62,812 bases of DNA from Planctomycetota bacterium (GTDB lineage: Bacteria; Planctomycetota; Phycisphaerae; Phycisphaerales; SM1A02). The DNA lies in assembly GCA_022574595.1 (NCBI GenBank), contig JACZRS010000022.1, forward strand, positions 1-62,812, read 5' to 3'. The translations under genes were made by a program, and so were the position numbers. Positions within the stretch are counted from its first letter, which is position 1; each line of letters starts with the position of its first letter. The notes under the pieces are model-generated. The model did no database searches. It had not been told where the DNA came from and saw nothing but the letters and a program-made list of their open reading frames with translations. This document shows, in pieces, positions 43,006 to 51,626 of the stretch.

Positions 43006-44357
43006 TGCCCTACCTCTTGTAAAACTTCAACTAATGCATCCATTTCTTGTTTGGTGCGCTTTTCGGTTACTGCTATTAGTAAATCGTTGGGGTCACCGAT
43101 GCGGCCCATGCGTCTGCCATGTGGCGCTACGCCTGCAAGAATCCCGCGTCGTTTTGCAGCTTCGATAACTTCCGTTACTTCCTTGGGGCAAGTAACACAG
43201 AACTCGTTAAAAAACGGTCCATCGTACTTGAGCGCATAACCATCTAAGGCTGCAATCGCATCCGCAAGGTAATGAGCTTTGTGATAACACTGCTCAGCCA
43301 TCTCCTTTAAGCCTTCTTTGCCAAGCGCGGTCATGAACATTGTTGCGCGCAGTGCGAGCAGCCCTTGGTTTGTGCAGATATTTGATGTGGCTTTAGCGCC
43401 GCGGATGTGTTGTTCACGGGTTTGCAAAGTTAAGCAATACGCAGGTCTGCCTTCAGTGTCAGTTGTTCTACCAATTAGTCTGCCGGGCATTTTTCTTGTG
43501 AACTGTTTTTTTGCAGCAAAGAGTCCAAGGTATGGCCCGCCAAAGCTCATGGATACGCCAAGCGGTTGACCTTCGCCGGCCGCTATATCAGCTCCACATG
43601 AGCCTGGGTTTTTTAATAGTGCACAAGCGATAGGATTAAAAACCGCAATCGCAACTGTTTTATCTTTTTCGTGTGCAGCTTTGAAGCAACCTTCCCAATC
43701 TTCGATTAACCCCCATATATTTGGCGATTGAATTACAACAGCTGCGGTGTCATCATCAAGCGCATCGCGCAAGGTTGCTTGGCTAATACATCCATTTGTA
43801 GCATCAAGCTGAACCACCTCAGCGGGCAATTCATCAAGGTATGTATTGATTACCGCTCGATATTCTGGATGCAAAGTCGCAGCAACAAGCACACGGTTCT
43901 TGCCCGATGTATTTATCGCCATCAACACCGCTTCTGCGACCGCGGTTGCTCCTTCATACATACTTGCGTTGGCTACATCCATGCCGGTCAACCGCGCGAT
44001 CTGTGTCTGAAACTCGAAGAACGCCTGGAGTGATCCTTGTGAAGCTTCAGCCTGGTAAGGCGTATATGCGGTGAGATATTCGCCTCGACTTATGAGTTGA
44101 TCGATCAGAACCGGATAAAAATGGTCATAGGCACCAGCCCCCATGAAGCAGGCCATATTGTGTGGACCCAGGTTGTGGGCCGCCATTTCCGATAGATCCC
44201 GTTGAAGCTCCAGCTCCGATTTAGCTGGTGGCAGGTCAAGCAAGTCGTTAAAGCGGATGGCCTCGGGTATGGCGGAAAACAGCTCATCAATGCTACCTGC
44301 GCCAATGGCCTGAAGCATTTGAGTCTGTTCATCGGGAGTGATTTGTGTGTAATCCAT
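43002..44357 (-). CDS. gcvPA: Glycine dehydrogenase (decarboxylating) subunit 1
   Basis: A 451-residue N-terminal-half subunit of the split P protein. Diagnostic blocks include FMGAGAYDHFYPVLIDQLISRGEYLTAYTPYQAEASQGSLQAFFEFQTQIARLTGMDVANASMYEGATAVAEA and YLGLFAAKKQFTRKMPGRLIGRT followed by TLQTREQHIRGAKATSNICTNQ. ATG 44357 follows an in-frame TTG; no purine-rich ribosome binding site is visible. It overlaps gcvPB by 4 bp. No glycine-riboswitch core was seen in the 180 bases upstream. Confidence 0.95.
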   Translation of the reverse strand: MDYTQITPDEQTQMLQAIGAGSIDELFSAIPEAIRFNDLLDLPPAKSELELQRDLSEMAAHNLGPHNMACFMGAGAYDHFYPVLIDQLISRGEYLTAYTPYQAEASQGSLQAFFEFQTQIARLTGMDVANASMYEGATAVAEAVLMAINTSGKNRVLVAATLHPEYRAVINTYLDELPAEVVQLDATNGCISQATLRDALDDDTAAVVIQSPNIWGLIEDWEGCFKAAHEKDKTVAIAVFNPIACALLKNPGSCGADIAAGEGQPLGVSMSFGGPYLGLFAAKKQFTRKMPGRLIGRTTDTEGRPAYCLTLQTREQHIRGAKATSNICTNQGLLALRATMFMTALGKEGLKEMAEQCYHKAHYLADAIAALDGYALKYDGPFFNEFCVTCPKEVTEVIEAAKRRGILAGVAPHGRRMGRIGDPNDLLIAVTEKRTKQEMDALVEVLQEVGQ

Positions 44358-44540
44358 CAATAAATACGCGAAAAGGGAGGGTTAAATAAAGGCCAGCCCA
44401 ATTGCTGGTGGGCAGAACTATATTCACAAGTAGGAAATCGAGCAACGATCGGGGGCCTGGCATGGTAGACTTTAACTTGAGGCTTTGATGCCTGTCCCCC
44501 ACTTTATCTTTCAGAAGATAGATCATAGACGGAGCTATTG

Positions 44541-46688
44541 ATGCTTGACATTTCACGCCTGAGACGTATGCCCTGGATGATTGCATCTGTTACTTGTTTG
44601 ACCATCGCATTCATTGGATGCCAATCACAGACGGAAGACCCGTTATCGCTGGGCCTAAAGGGAACTCTCTCAACTGAAGCTGTGCCAAAGACTGATAGCG
44701 ATATTTCGCTCGCAGATGTCGTCAAGGAAACCAAAGGCACAATTGTCGATGCTCCTTCGAATTTACGAGCCTTTAACCCAGCCGAATCTCTAACGGAAGT
44801 TGATGCGAGCAATATCAATTTGCGAAAAGTCTTTGAAGACCTAGGTGATGATACAACGCTTTGGTATCAGCACGTGCAAACGCTGGGCAATGAATTCTTT
44901 GAAGGACGCAAGGCTGGCACACGCGGCTTTGAGCTTGCGACAGAATATCTCGAATTTTACATGAAGCTGTATGGACTTACCCCAGCGTTTGAAAGCGAAG
45001 ATGATGAAAGTGAAGGTGAATTGAGCTACAAGCAGCCGTTTGGCTATGGAGGTAGGCCGAGGTTGACCTTTGATCTTCAAGATAAGCAGTTTGCGATCAA
45101 TGATGAAGAACTTAAATACAAAGAAGATTACGTTGTATTAGCACCGTCCGGCGGCCAGAGTGTAACAGCACCAGTTACATTCGTCGGCTATGGGATCGAA
45201 AAAGCGGATGATGGCTACAGCAGCTTTGATGAAGAAACAGATTTAACTGGACGCGTTGCTTTGCTGCTTCGGTATGAGCCACTTAACGAAGAAGGCACAA
45301 GCCAGTGGGCCAACCAGAATTTTTCGCGTCATGCAGCAATTAGAAACAAAGTCCAATCTCTAGTTGATCGAGGTGCAGTTGCGATAATTCTTGTTAATCC
45401 TCCGGGAGCTGTCGGTGGAAAGTTGAAATTTGAATCCTTAACTTCAAGCAGTAGGTTTGTTAGCAGAGATCGTGCCACTCTAGAAATTCCTTTTGTTCAG
45501 GTAACTCCCAAAGTTGTAGAACGGATTCTGGAAATCGCAGATGTTGCTGGCCGGGATTTAGCGACATTACGCAGCCTGGCAGATGCGGGTGAGATTAAAA
45601 TGGCTGCCTTGACTGATGAATTACTAATCACTGTTTCAGGTAAGGCGAATATGAAGAATGAAAGCAAGCAGAATCCAAGTGCAAACGTAGCGGGAATACT
45701 TGCAGGCAAAGGTGATTTGGCGGATGAGTGGATTGTGGTCGGAGGGCATTTTGATCATGTAGGTTATGGCCGCAATAAAACGCTTCATCCTGGAGCGGAC
45801 GACAACGCATCAGGTACTGCGGGCATGTTGATTCTGGCAAAGCGCTTCGCTATGCAGTACGCAGGGGCGGAAGAAGATGCAAACCTACGATCGATTTTGT
45901 TTATGGGCTTTGGCGCGGAAGAAGCGGGCCTATTAGGATCTGCTCACTTTGTTGAAAACCCCGCAATCCTACTTGATGATATTTCCCTGATGGTAAACAT
46001 GGACATGATCGGCAGAGTCAGAAGCGATTCGCTGATGATAGGCGGAACAGGTACCGCAGATGAATTTGATGAGATGCTGCCGCGCCTTGTAGCAAACTCG
46101 CAGCTAACAATTCACGCAGCACCAAGAGGTCGTGGGCCATCGGATCATGCGAATTTCTATAAAAAAGATATGCCTGTACTGTTCCTGTTTAGTGGGATGC
46201 ATAGTGAATATCACCGCCCGGGCGATCATTCATATACGGTAAATCCAACCGGCGCTATTATGGTTATTGATTTAGTGGAATCTATTGTTAGTGAAGTTGC
46301 AGCTATGCAAGCTCCATTGACGCTTTCATCTTCTAGTGAGCAGGCATCCACTGAAGGAAGACGTCGCGGCAGAAGAAGCCCTGATAGATTTGGAAGAAAC
46401 GTAAGGCTTGGCGTTATCCCGAAGTATTCTAGTCAGCGTGATACGGGTGTATATGTTGATGGTATTACAGAAGGATTGCCAGCTGCTATTGCAGGAGTTC
46501 AAGCTGGCGATGTGATGCTTGAATGGAATGGCGAGGAGTTAACGGGACTGAATCGTATGATGCAGTTGCTTAGAGCATCAGAAGCTGGCGAAGTTGTGAA
46601 ACTCACTATCGATCGAGAAGGCTCGGTAATGTGGTTCGAAGTGGAACTGGTTGGCCCTGTTTCTGAGGAAGATGAATCGGAGCCTTAA
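44541..46688 (+). CDS. M28 family metallopeptidase lipoprotein with PA and PDZ domains
   Basis: A 715-residue predicted lipoprotein (lipobox AFIGC, Cys27) acting at the cell envelope. A PA-like insert (about 195-330) is followed by the M28 catalytic core with zinc ligands H403 (GGHFDHVGYG) and D420 (GADDNASG), the Glu pair in GFGAEEAGLLGS, NMDMIGR, and a terminal His near SGMHSEYHRPGDH. Residues 615-705 form a PDZ domain (LGVIPKY, IAGVQAGDVMLEWNGEEL). GGAG lies 7 bases before ATG 44541. M28 enzymes are mostly aminopeptidases. It converges on the rnpB terminator. Confidence 0.9.
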   Translation: MLDISRLRRMPWMIASVTCLTIAFIGCQSQTEDPLSLGLKGTLSTEAVPKTDSDISLADVVKETKGTIVDAPSNLRAFNPAESLTEVDASNINLRKVFEDLGDDTTLWYQHVQTLGNEFFEGRKAGTRGFELATEYLEFYMKLYGLTPAFESEDDESEGELSYKQPFGYGGRPRLTFDLQDKQFAINDEELKYKEDYVVLAPSGGQSVTAPVTFVGYGIEKADDGYSSFDEETDLTGRVALLLRYEPLNEEGTSQWANQNFSRHAAIRNKVQSLVDRGAVAIILVNPPGAVGGKLKFESLTSSSRFVSRDRATLEIPFVQVTPKVVERILEIADVAGRDLATLRSLADAGEIKMAALTDELLITVSGKANMKNESKQNPSANVAGILAGKGDLADEWIVVGGHFDHVGYGRNKTLHPGADDNASGTAGMLILAKRFAMQYAGAEEDANLRSILFMGFGAEEAGLLGSAHFVENPAILLDDISLMVNMDMIGRVRSDSLMIGGTGTADEFDEMLPRLVANSQLTIHAAPRGRGPSDHANFYKKDMPVLFLFSGMHSEYHRPGDHSYTVNPTGAIMVIDLVESIVSEVAAMQAPLTLSSSSEQASTEGRRRGRRSPDRFGRNVRLGVIPKYSSQRDTGVYVDGITEGLPAAIAGVQAGDVMLEWNGEELTGLNRMMQLLRASEAGEVVKLTIDREGSVMWFEVELVGPVSEEDESEP

Positions 46689-46711
46689 TCTTACTGCTAC
46701 AAAAAAGGTCA

Positions 46712-46737
46712 CGGGCGAGCCCTTTCGGACTCGCCCG
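46712..46737 (-). terminator. Intrinsic terminator of rnpB
   Basis: CGGGCGAG and CTCGCCCG arms with a ten-base loop, followed on the minus strand by GTGACC and TTTTTT. It lies directly past the 3' end of RNase P RNA and before the M28 gene end. Confidence 0.75.
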
Positions 46738-46744
46738 TCATAGG

Positions 46745-47202
46745 CCGCGTGTGGACATAAGCCGAATTCTGTCCCCCAGAACTGCCGAGGCAATTTCCGG
46801 GGTGATGACCATTCATCTGTGTTTGCCGTTGCCGACAACCTTTAGCACGCTACCCGCCCTCACTCCACGGACCATGGATGCTGGATCTTGCGGAGTCCAG
46901 CGGAGGACTGCTTGCGCTTGCACCCGGTGGGGTTTACCTTGCCTTAACTGTCACCAGCTAAGCGGTGCGCTCTTACCGCACCATTTCACCCTTACCCCCC
47001 CGGAAGTTGTTAAGTGCAGTTTGCTGAGTAGTTGTGCATTACTGCAAATAACAACTTCCGGGGGTGGCGGTATATTTTCTGTGGCACTAGCCCTAGCCCC
47101 GCGACCGAGGCCGGTGGGCGTTACCCACCACCGTGTCCTGTGGTGTTCGGACTTTCCTCCATCTAAGACAAGTCTCAAACAGCGATCATCTGTCCACGGG
47201 GA
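46745..47202 (-). ncRNA. rnpB: RNase P RNA, bacterial class A
   Basis: The minus strand shows the conserved RNase P RNA core: GAGGAAAGTCCGAAC (P4 5' side) near 47160, GGGTAACGCCCACC, ACAGAAAATATACCGCC, GGTAAGGGTGAAATGGTGC, GTAAGAGCGCACC, AGGTAAACCCCACC, and at the 3' end GACAGAATTCGGCTTATGTC. The P1 helix is supported by GTGGACA near 47195 pairing with TGTCCAC near 46752. A long hairpin built from GGAAGTTGTT arms (46999-47064) is the P12 arm. The exact ends are estimated from P1. The coding frames predicted on either strand here are spurious. Confidence 0.95.
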
Positions 47203-47231
47203 AGTATAGCTGCAAAGGTGTCAGGAGTCAG
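47203..47231 (-). promoter_or_regulatory. Probable rnpB promoter, -35 inside the heptamer array
   Basis: On the minus strand TATACT (47208-47203) lies just upstream of the predicted 5' end of rnpB. CTGACT (47231-47226), 17 bases further upstream, is a 4/6 match to the -35 consensus and is formed by the first heptamer units. Confidence 0.5.
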
Positions 47232-47374
47232 GAGTCAGGAGTCAGGTGTCAGGTGTCAGGTGTCAGGTGTCAGGTGTCAGGTGTCAGGTGTCAGGTGTCA
47301 GGTGTCAGGTGTCAGGTGTCAGGTGTCAGGTGTCAGGTGTCAGGAGTCAGGAGTCAGGTTTCAGGTGTCAGGTG
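47221..47374. repeat. Heptamer array (TCAGGTG), 22 units, upstream of rnpB
   Basis: 154 bases of exact period 7: three TCAGGAG units, 14 TCAGGTG, two TCAGGAG, one TCAGGTT and two TCAGGTG. Read on the minus strand each TCAGGTG junction makes CTGACA, a 5/6 match to the -35 hexamer. Related heptamers in inverted orientation follow at 47453-47481. Confidence 0.95.
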
Positions 47375-47452
47375 CCAGCAAAGATAGGAGGGGAATATAG
47401 CTATCAGCTTCTGGCTAAAAGCAGACTGCAATTCTATTTCCTATCTTCTCCC

Positions 47453-47481
47453 CCCTGAAACCTGACTCCTGACTCCTGATG
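47453..47481. repeat. Inverted heptamers (CTGACTC)
   Basis: Units CTGAAAC, CTGACTC, CTGACTC and CTGATGC are the reverse complement of the GTTTCAG/GAGTCAG types in the 47221-47374 array, so the two could pair as a long imperfect hairpin. Confidence 0.7.
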
Positions 47482-47538
47482 CCTATTCTCCCATCTAGTT
47501 GAACGCTTCTTCCTAAATCCTGTAAACTACTTCCAACA

Positions 47539-48495
47539 ATGAGTGAAACTGCTCGACTAATAATCTGGGCTCATGCCGACCAGCAGATGTTGATAAAAGA
47601 TATGCTGCGCAAGTCCAAGGCTGAGCTTATTGCGGTTGGCTCTCCACAATCTACGGATGCAGCTGAACTTGCAGAAAATCTAAAAACTGATCGCCTTAAA
47701 AATTTGCGCGAAGCTATCCTTCACGAAAAAGCCAACTTGCTGTGGCTTGCTGCTCCGTCGCGGCTTGAAGTAGATGAACGAAGGCTCATTCGTGAAGTTG
47801 GCATCACTACTATAAGCAGCGAACCTCGTCCAGGATCAATATCAGAACTAACTGATGATCCCGACGAAGCAAAGACCGCAAGATTCGTTGCGTTAATGAG
47901 ACAAAGCCCCGGTTATCGAGCTGCACAAGAAGTATTTGATCAACTTGGACCAAGGCAATGTGTAAATGTTTCAATGCGCAGCGGAGCAGGCCAAGGCACA
48001 CTGTTCGCCCGCTTGTTTGATGCAATCGACATGATCGATACACTATGTGGAGACGCCCAGCTAATAGATGCATCCTTGGCAGGCCTAGTTGGCGCTACAC
48101 CTGAATCGCTTGCAGGCCTGCACGGGCATATGACTTTGAATATGCGTTTTTCAAATAATTGCTGCGCTTGTGTTGCGTTAAGTGATTGTGCCGGTTCGTG
48201 GTTTCGAGGCGTAACCATCATGGCTGAGGGTGGATGTTTGAGGCTAGACGATGCTGGCTTTGAATGGACTTCTCAAGATGGTGACATTCTAGATTCACAC
48301 CGAGAGAAAAAGGCATTAAGCCCCGGCCAGCTTATAGCCATTGCCACTACGCGCCTTATTGACAAGCACAATACAGCCGAAGCGCCGCCTGATAATGCCA
48401 AGCTCTTAGCAGTTTGCGAAGCTGCACGATTAAGTTGCCGCACAGGACAGGGTGAAGCGCCGCGCAGAATGTTGGAAATGCTAAGTAGGCCTTAA
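47539..48495 (+). CDS. Hypothetical protein, weak Gfo/Idh/MocA-like features
   Basis: A 318-residue cytosolic protein of uncertain family. The N-terminus (LIIWAHADQQMLIKDMLRKSKAELIAVG) and the C-terminal PPDNAKLLAVCEAARLSCRTGQGEAPRRML segment resemble the ends of Gfo/Idh/MocA oxidoreductases, but there is no glycine-rich nucleotide loop and no EKP motif. It could be a degenerate, non-enzymatic relative. No ribosome binding site is obvious before the ATG. It is a single gene bounded by the heptamer region and a glycosyltransferase. Confidence 0.6.
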   Translation: MSETARLIIWAHADQQMLIKDMLRKSKAELIAVGSPQSTDAAELAENLKTDRLKNLREAILHEKANLLWLAAPSRLEVDERRLIREVGITTISSEPRPGSISELTDDPDEAKTARFVALMRQSPGYRAAQEVFDQLGPRQCVNVSMRSGAGQGTLFARLFDAIDMIDTLCGDAQLIDASLAGLVGATPESLAGLHGHMTLNMRFSNNCCACVALSDCAGSWFRGVTIMAEGGCLRLDDAGFEWTSQDGDILDSHREKKALSPGQLIAIATTRLIDKHNTAEAPPDNAKLLAVCEAARLSCRTGQGEAPRRMLEMLSRP

Positions 48496-48681
48496 GACTG
48501 CTATTTCTGGTTTATTCGCATAATAGGCTGCTATTTCAAGTAATTTGGTGAACACCATAGCAATTCAGAGTGGCTGTACTATTATATAGGTTGACCCGGG
48601 CACACGATCTCAACCTCCCTAGAACACATGCGTGAAAAGGCTGTACAAAATTCTTAGTTGCCAGGTCCAAGAAGTCACGGT

Positions 48682-49875
48682 ATGAATCGTTTGGTCACAA
48701 TCAATTTGAACGGACTGGATCGGGCAGGGCTGCCTCCAGAACACCCAGAGCCGGGCGGTCCAACACGGATGCTGTTTCTCACGATCAACGCGGTGGGCTT
48801 CAAGACGCTGGCCGGCAAGCTCGCAACGGCCACCGCCGACCGAGACGACATTGACGCAATACATATGCGCATCAAGCCGACGTTCGGGATGCGGTTGTTA
48901 GGTGCCCAGTTACAAGTCTTTCGCGGCTGGGACATGGCTGCCTACCGCCGCCTTATGTTGTGGCGCAGCGTACTGCGACGCTGGTTTAGACGTCACCTGA
49001 TGCTGAATAGGTTCGACGTGGTTCACTTCTGCACGCAACAGTACGCTCCGGCCCTCTTCGACGTCGGCGGCGAGCGGCGCCCTGCCGTGGCAGTTAACAT
49101 TGACGCGACGACCAAAAACGGTGTTTACAACAATGCATCGGCGGCTTCCCTCAAGCCTATGATTGCCAAGGAACAGCGCATTTTTTCTCAAAGTGATCTG
49201 GTGTTCGCCATGAGCCGCCAGGCGGGGGATTCAGTCATTAACGACTACGGCATCGCTGCGGATCGAGTGGCCATCCTGCCGCCTTCCGTTGCACCCATGA
49301 CCCCCGACGTGCCTGAGTCGCCCAATCATAACGGCGCGGTGGTTAAAATGGTGTTCGTCGGCATGGCCTTTGCGCGCAAAGGCGGCCCGGACCTGCTGCG
49401 CTGGCATCAAAAACATCTGAGCGATCTGGCCGAACTGCACATCCTCTCCAGCCAGGCGAAACCCGATAGGTCGGCCAAACGGGTCTTCTGGTACAAGTCG
49501 ATGCCCAACGAACAGGTGATGAGCCAGTTCTTGCCGAGCATGGACATACTCGTGCTGCCATCACGCGCGGATCTGTCGCCGTGGGTATTGGTCGAGGCGG
49601 CGGTGGTAGGCCTGCCCGTGATAGCCAGCCGGGTCGGCGCGGTGCATGAACTGACTCTCGACGGCCAGACCGGGCTGCTGGTACCACCGGGCGATGAAAC
49701 CGCGTTCGTTGACGCCGCCAAGAAGCTCATCGGTGATCCTGCTTTGCGCCAGCGCATGAGCGTGGCGGCGAGGCAGCACGCCACCGAGCATCTCAATGCT
49801 CTTCGCAATTACGATCATATGCTCGATCGCCTGATCGAACTGGCCAGACAACGGCAGTTGGTTTTAGCGTCATGA
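48682..49875 (+). CDS. Glycosyltransferase family 4-like protein
   Basis: A 397-residue GT-B enzyme. The N-terminal Rossmann half contains FDVVHFCTQQYAPALFDV and SDLVFAMSRQAGDSVINDYGI; the C-terminal half contains VVKMVFVGMAFARKGGPDLL, LPSRADLSPWVLVEAAVVGLPVIAS and GAVHELTLDGQTGLLVPPGD, the typical GT4 sugar-nucleotide site with its conserved Glu (VEAA). The frame opens at a TTG (48658); ATG 48682 is preferred. The DNA is visibly more GC-rich than its neighbours and no other polysaccharide genes are adjacent, suggesting acquisition. An 11-bp tandem repeat lies just downstream. Confidence 0.85.
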   Translation: MNRLVTINLNGLDRAGLPPEHPEPGGPTRMLFLTINAVGFKTLAGKLATATADRDDIDAIHMRIKPTFGMRLLGAQLQVFRGWDMAAYRRLMLWRSVLRRWFRRHLMLNRFDVVHFCTQQYAPALFDVGGERRPAVAVNIDATTKNGVYNNASAASLKPMIAKEQRIFSQSDLVFAMSRQAGDSVINDYGIAADRVAILPPSVAPMTPDVPESPNHNGAVVKMVFVGMAFARKGGPDLLRWHQKHLSDLAELHILSSQAKPDRSAKRVFWYKSMPNEQVMSQFLPSMDILVLPSRADLSPWVLVEAAVVGLPVIASRVGAVHELTLDGQTGLLVPPGDETAFVDAAKKLIGDPALRQRMSVAARQHATEHLNALRNYDHMLDRLIELARQRQLVLAS

Positions 49876-49966
49876 TCTAACCGTCAGAGGCATTTTTCGA
49901 CTTGCTCTGAAACGACCTCAGCTGATTAAACACCGCTACCGCTGCTTCGGCCGCCTGCTCGACAGC

Positions 49967-50006
49967 AAGCGCCAGCTAAGCGCCAGCTAAGCGCCAGCTA
50001 AGCGCC
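49967..50006. repeat. 11-bp tandem repeat (AAGCGCCAGCT)
   Basis: Three full units plus a partial unit between the glycosyltransferase stop and the end of the DUF418 gene. No coding frame is associated. Confidence 0.9.
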
Positions 50007-50071
50007 TTGATGATATCGCGGTCCATAAGCGGCCTGTTCAATCTTTCGCCGAAACTTACGGTCAGACCAAA

Positions 50072-51595
50072 TCACGGCGTCGTCGTCGAAGCCCGTCGAA
50101 GTATCGGTTGAAACTTGAGATACGTCAGCGAGCGCCACAGCCATTCAAATGGACCTATAGAAAATACTTGTAGATAAAGCACACTCAACACGAGTTGGCA
50201 GCAATAAACGCCGACGACAATCGCCATTTGCTGCGGTCGACTTACATCATTAAACATCCCTAACCCCCACCAATACATAATGTAAGTTGCGACGATCGTT
50301 TGAAGCAGATAATTGCTAAGGGCGGTTCGTCCCACACAAGACATGGCATATGTAAGCCAGCGCAATAGGCCCGCTTGTACGAGAAGCGTAATAGCTCCGA
50401 TATAACCAAAGCAAAGGAAAAAGCTTGTAATCTGATGCAGTGACTCGGCAGCCGCCCAACCGTAATTAATCTTGTGCTCGGTAAGGTATAGGATAGCAAT
50501 AACAGAAAGCTCGCCCAAGACGCCTATAATGGTCCCGAAAACGCAGAGTCTCACATGCCAACGCTTGTGTTTCTGGTCGAAGAAGTTCAACTTCATCAGC
50601 GCAACACCAAACAAGAACATAGCTAGCACACGCAGTCCAAACCCACCTAATAGCCCGGCGAAAACCAACATGCCGCCAAACGTAATCGCACGCATGATTA
50701 GCGTCGCCAGCATCGGACCTTCCTTGTAGGCAATGACTTCCGCTCTATCCCAATCATTCGGATCATTCCCTTTGAGGCCTGGCAATAGCACATCATAAAA
50801 TCTATCCATCTCATCAATTGGTTCTGTGTCATGCTCGACAGCTGATTCGGCGTTGAGATCTTCGGTTGACTCCGGGACTGAAACTTGTGAGTCATCAGTA
50901 AAATCTAAAGAATCAGTATCTGTCGTAATCGTATTATCACTTTCTTCGTTCAGCGAATCTCCATCAACCGTAGATTCGACGGACTGCGCTGACGGCGCGG
51001 ACATCCCTGTGAAGAAAACAGAAAGAAAGTTTACAGTAGAACCTTCTAACACTGATAAGACCAGCGCGCCTGTAGCGAACCACAACATTACTTTGGGCCG
51101 AATCTCACGCATGAGTAAAACTATGATTACGACTAATAATGCAACGAACGAATAGATGAACAGAATGTCTCCGTACCAAAGCAACAACCCGTGTATAGCT
51201 CCCATTGCCATGAGTAGGAACGTCCGCCGCAGATAGAGTCCAACGAAGGGCCTGTTGCGTTTAGCAGCTCGGTTCATCTGAATAACAAGACCCATGCCGA
51301 ATAGCAGAGAGAAAGTTGACACAAATTTGAACTCGAAGAAAGCCTTGACAACAGAATGTACCGCGAGATCGATGGTGGATTCCTCGCCAGCACGTTGACC
51401 AATGGCGTTGGCCAAAGGCATCGCGAAAAAGGCGATGTTGACCATGAAGATGCCGAAGATGGCGAATCCGCGAAGTACATCAAGTGTGTAAATTCGCTCT
51501 GTTGCAGCAACGGGTTTCAATGACTCGCCAACTACCATTGAGGGTAGATCAGCAGTAGGCTCCGTAGGTGGTACGCTTTGAACTTCATCAACCAT
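50072..51595 (-). CDS. DUF418 (YeiB-like) membrane protein with acidic insert
   Basis: A 507-residue polytopic membrane protein. It opens the DUF418 way with RIYTLDVLRGFAIFGIFMVNI (residues 34-54) and ends with the family block TALSNYLLQTIVATYIMYWWGLG, then FEWLWRSLTYLKFQP. About ten membrane helices. Residues 199-262 are an unusual Ser/Asp/Glu/Thr-rich low-complexity insert in a loop (DSLNEESDNTITTDTDSLDF region). GGAG lies 9 bases before the ATG. DUF418 proteins are often called transporters or acyltransferase-like but have no assigned reaction. Confidence 0.88.
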   Translation of the reverse strand: MVDEVQSVPPTEPTADLPSMVVGESLKPVAATERIYTLDVLRGFAIFGIFMVNIAFFAMPLANAIGQRAGEESTIDLAVHSVVKAFFEFKFVSTFSLLFGMGLVIQMNRAAKRNRPFVGLYLRRTFLLMAMGAIHGLLLWYGDILFIYSFVALLVVIIVLLMREIRPKVMLWFATGALVLSVLEGSTVNFLSVFFTGMSAPSAQSVESTVDGDSLNEESDNTITTDTDSLDFTDDSQVSVPESTEDLNAESAVEHDTEPIDEMDRFYDVLLPGLKGNDPNDWDRAEVIAYKEGPMLATLIMRAITFGGMLVFAGLLGGFGLRVLAMFLFGVALMKLNFFDQKHKRWHVRLCVFGTIIGVLGELSVIAILYLTEHKINYGWAAAESLHQITSFFLCFGYIGAITLLVQAGLLRWLTYAMSCVGRTALSNYLLQTIVATYIMYWWGLGMFNDVSRPQQMAIVVGVYCCQLVLSVLYLQVFSIGPFEWLWRSLTYLKFQPILRRASTTTP

Positions 51596-51626
51596 GCTGT
51601 AATTACTCCAGTTACCAGTAATTGTA

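Noticed and set aside
44358-44540. Glycine riboswitch upstream of gcvPA
   Set aside because: The conserved glycine-aptamer core sequences were not found on the minus strand of this short region.
46751-47209. Plus-strand frame of 152 codons
   Set aside because: It lies entirely within RNase P RNA, whose conserved core is unmistakable on the minus strand.
47221-47374. Possible CRISPR array
   Set aside because: The units are 7 bases with no spacers and no cas genes are nearby.
47133-47458. Frames encoding repeated SGVRCQV peptides
   Set aside because: They only reflect the 7-base tandem repeat (seven residues per 21 bases) and have no start site or flanking coding signal.
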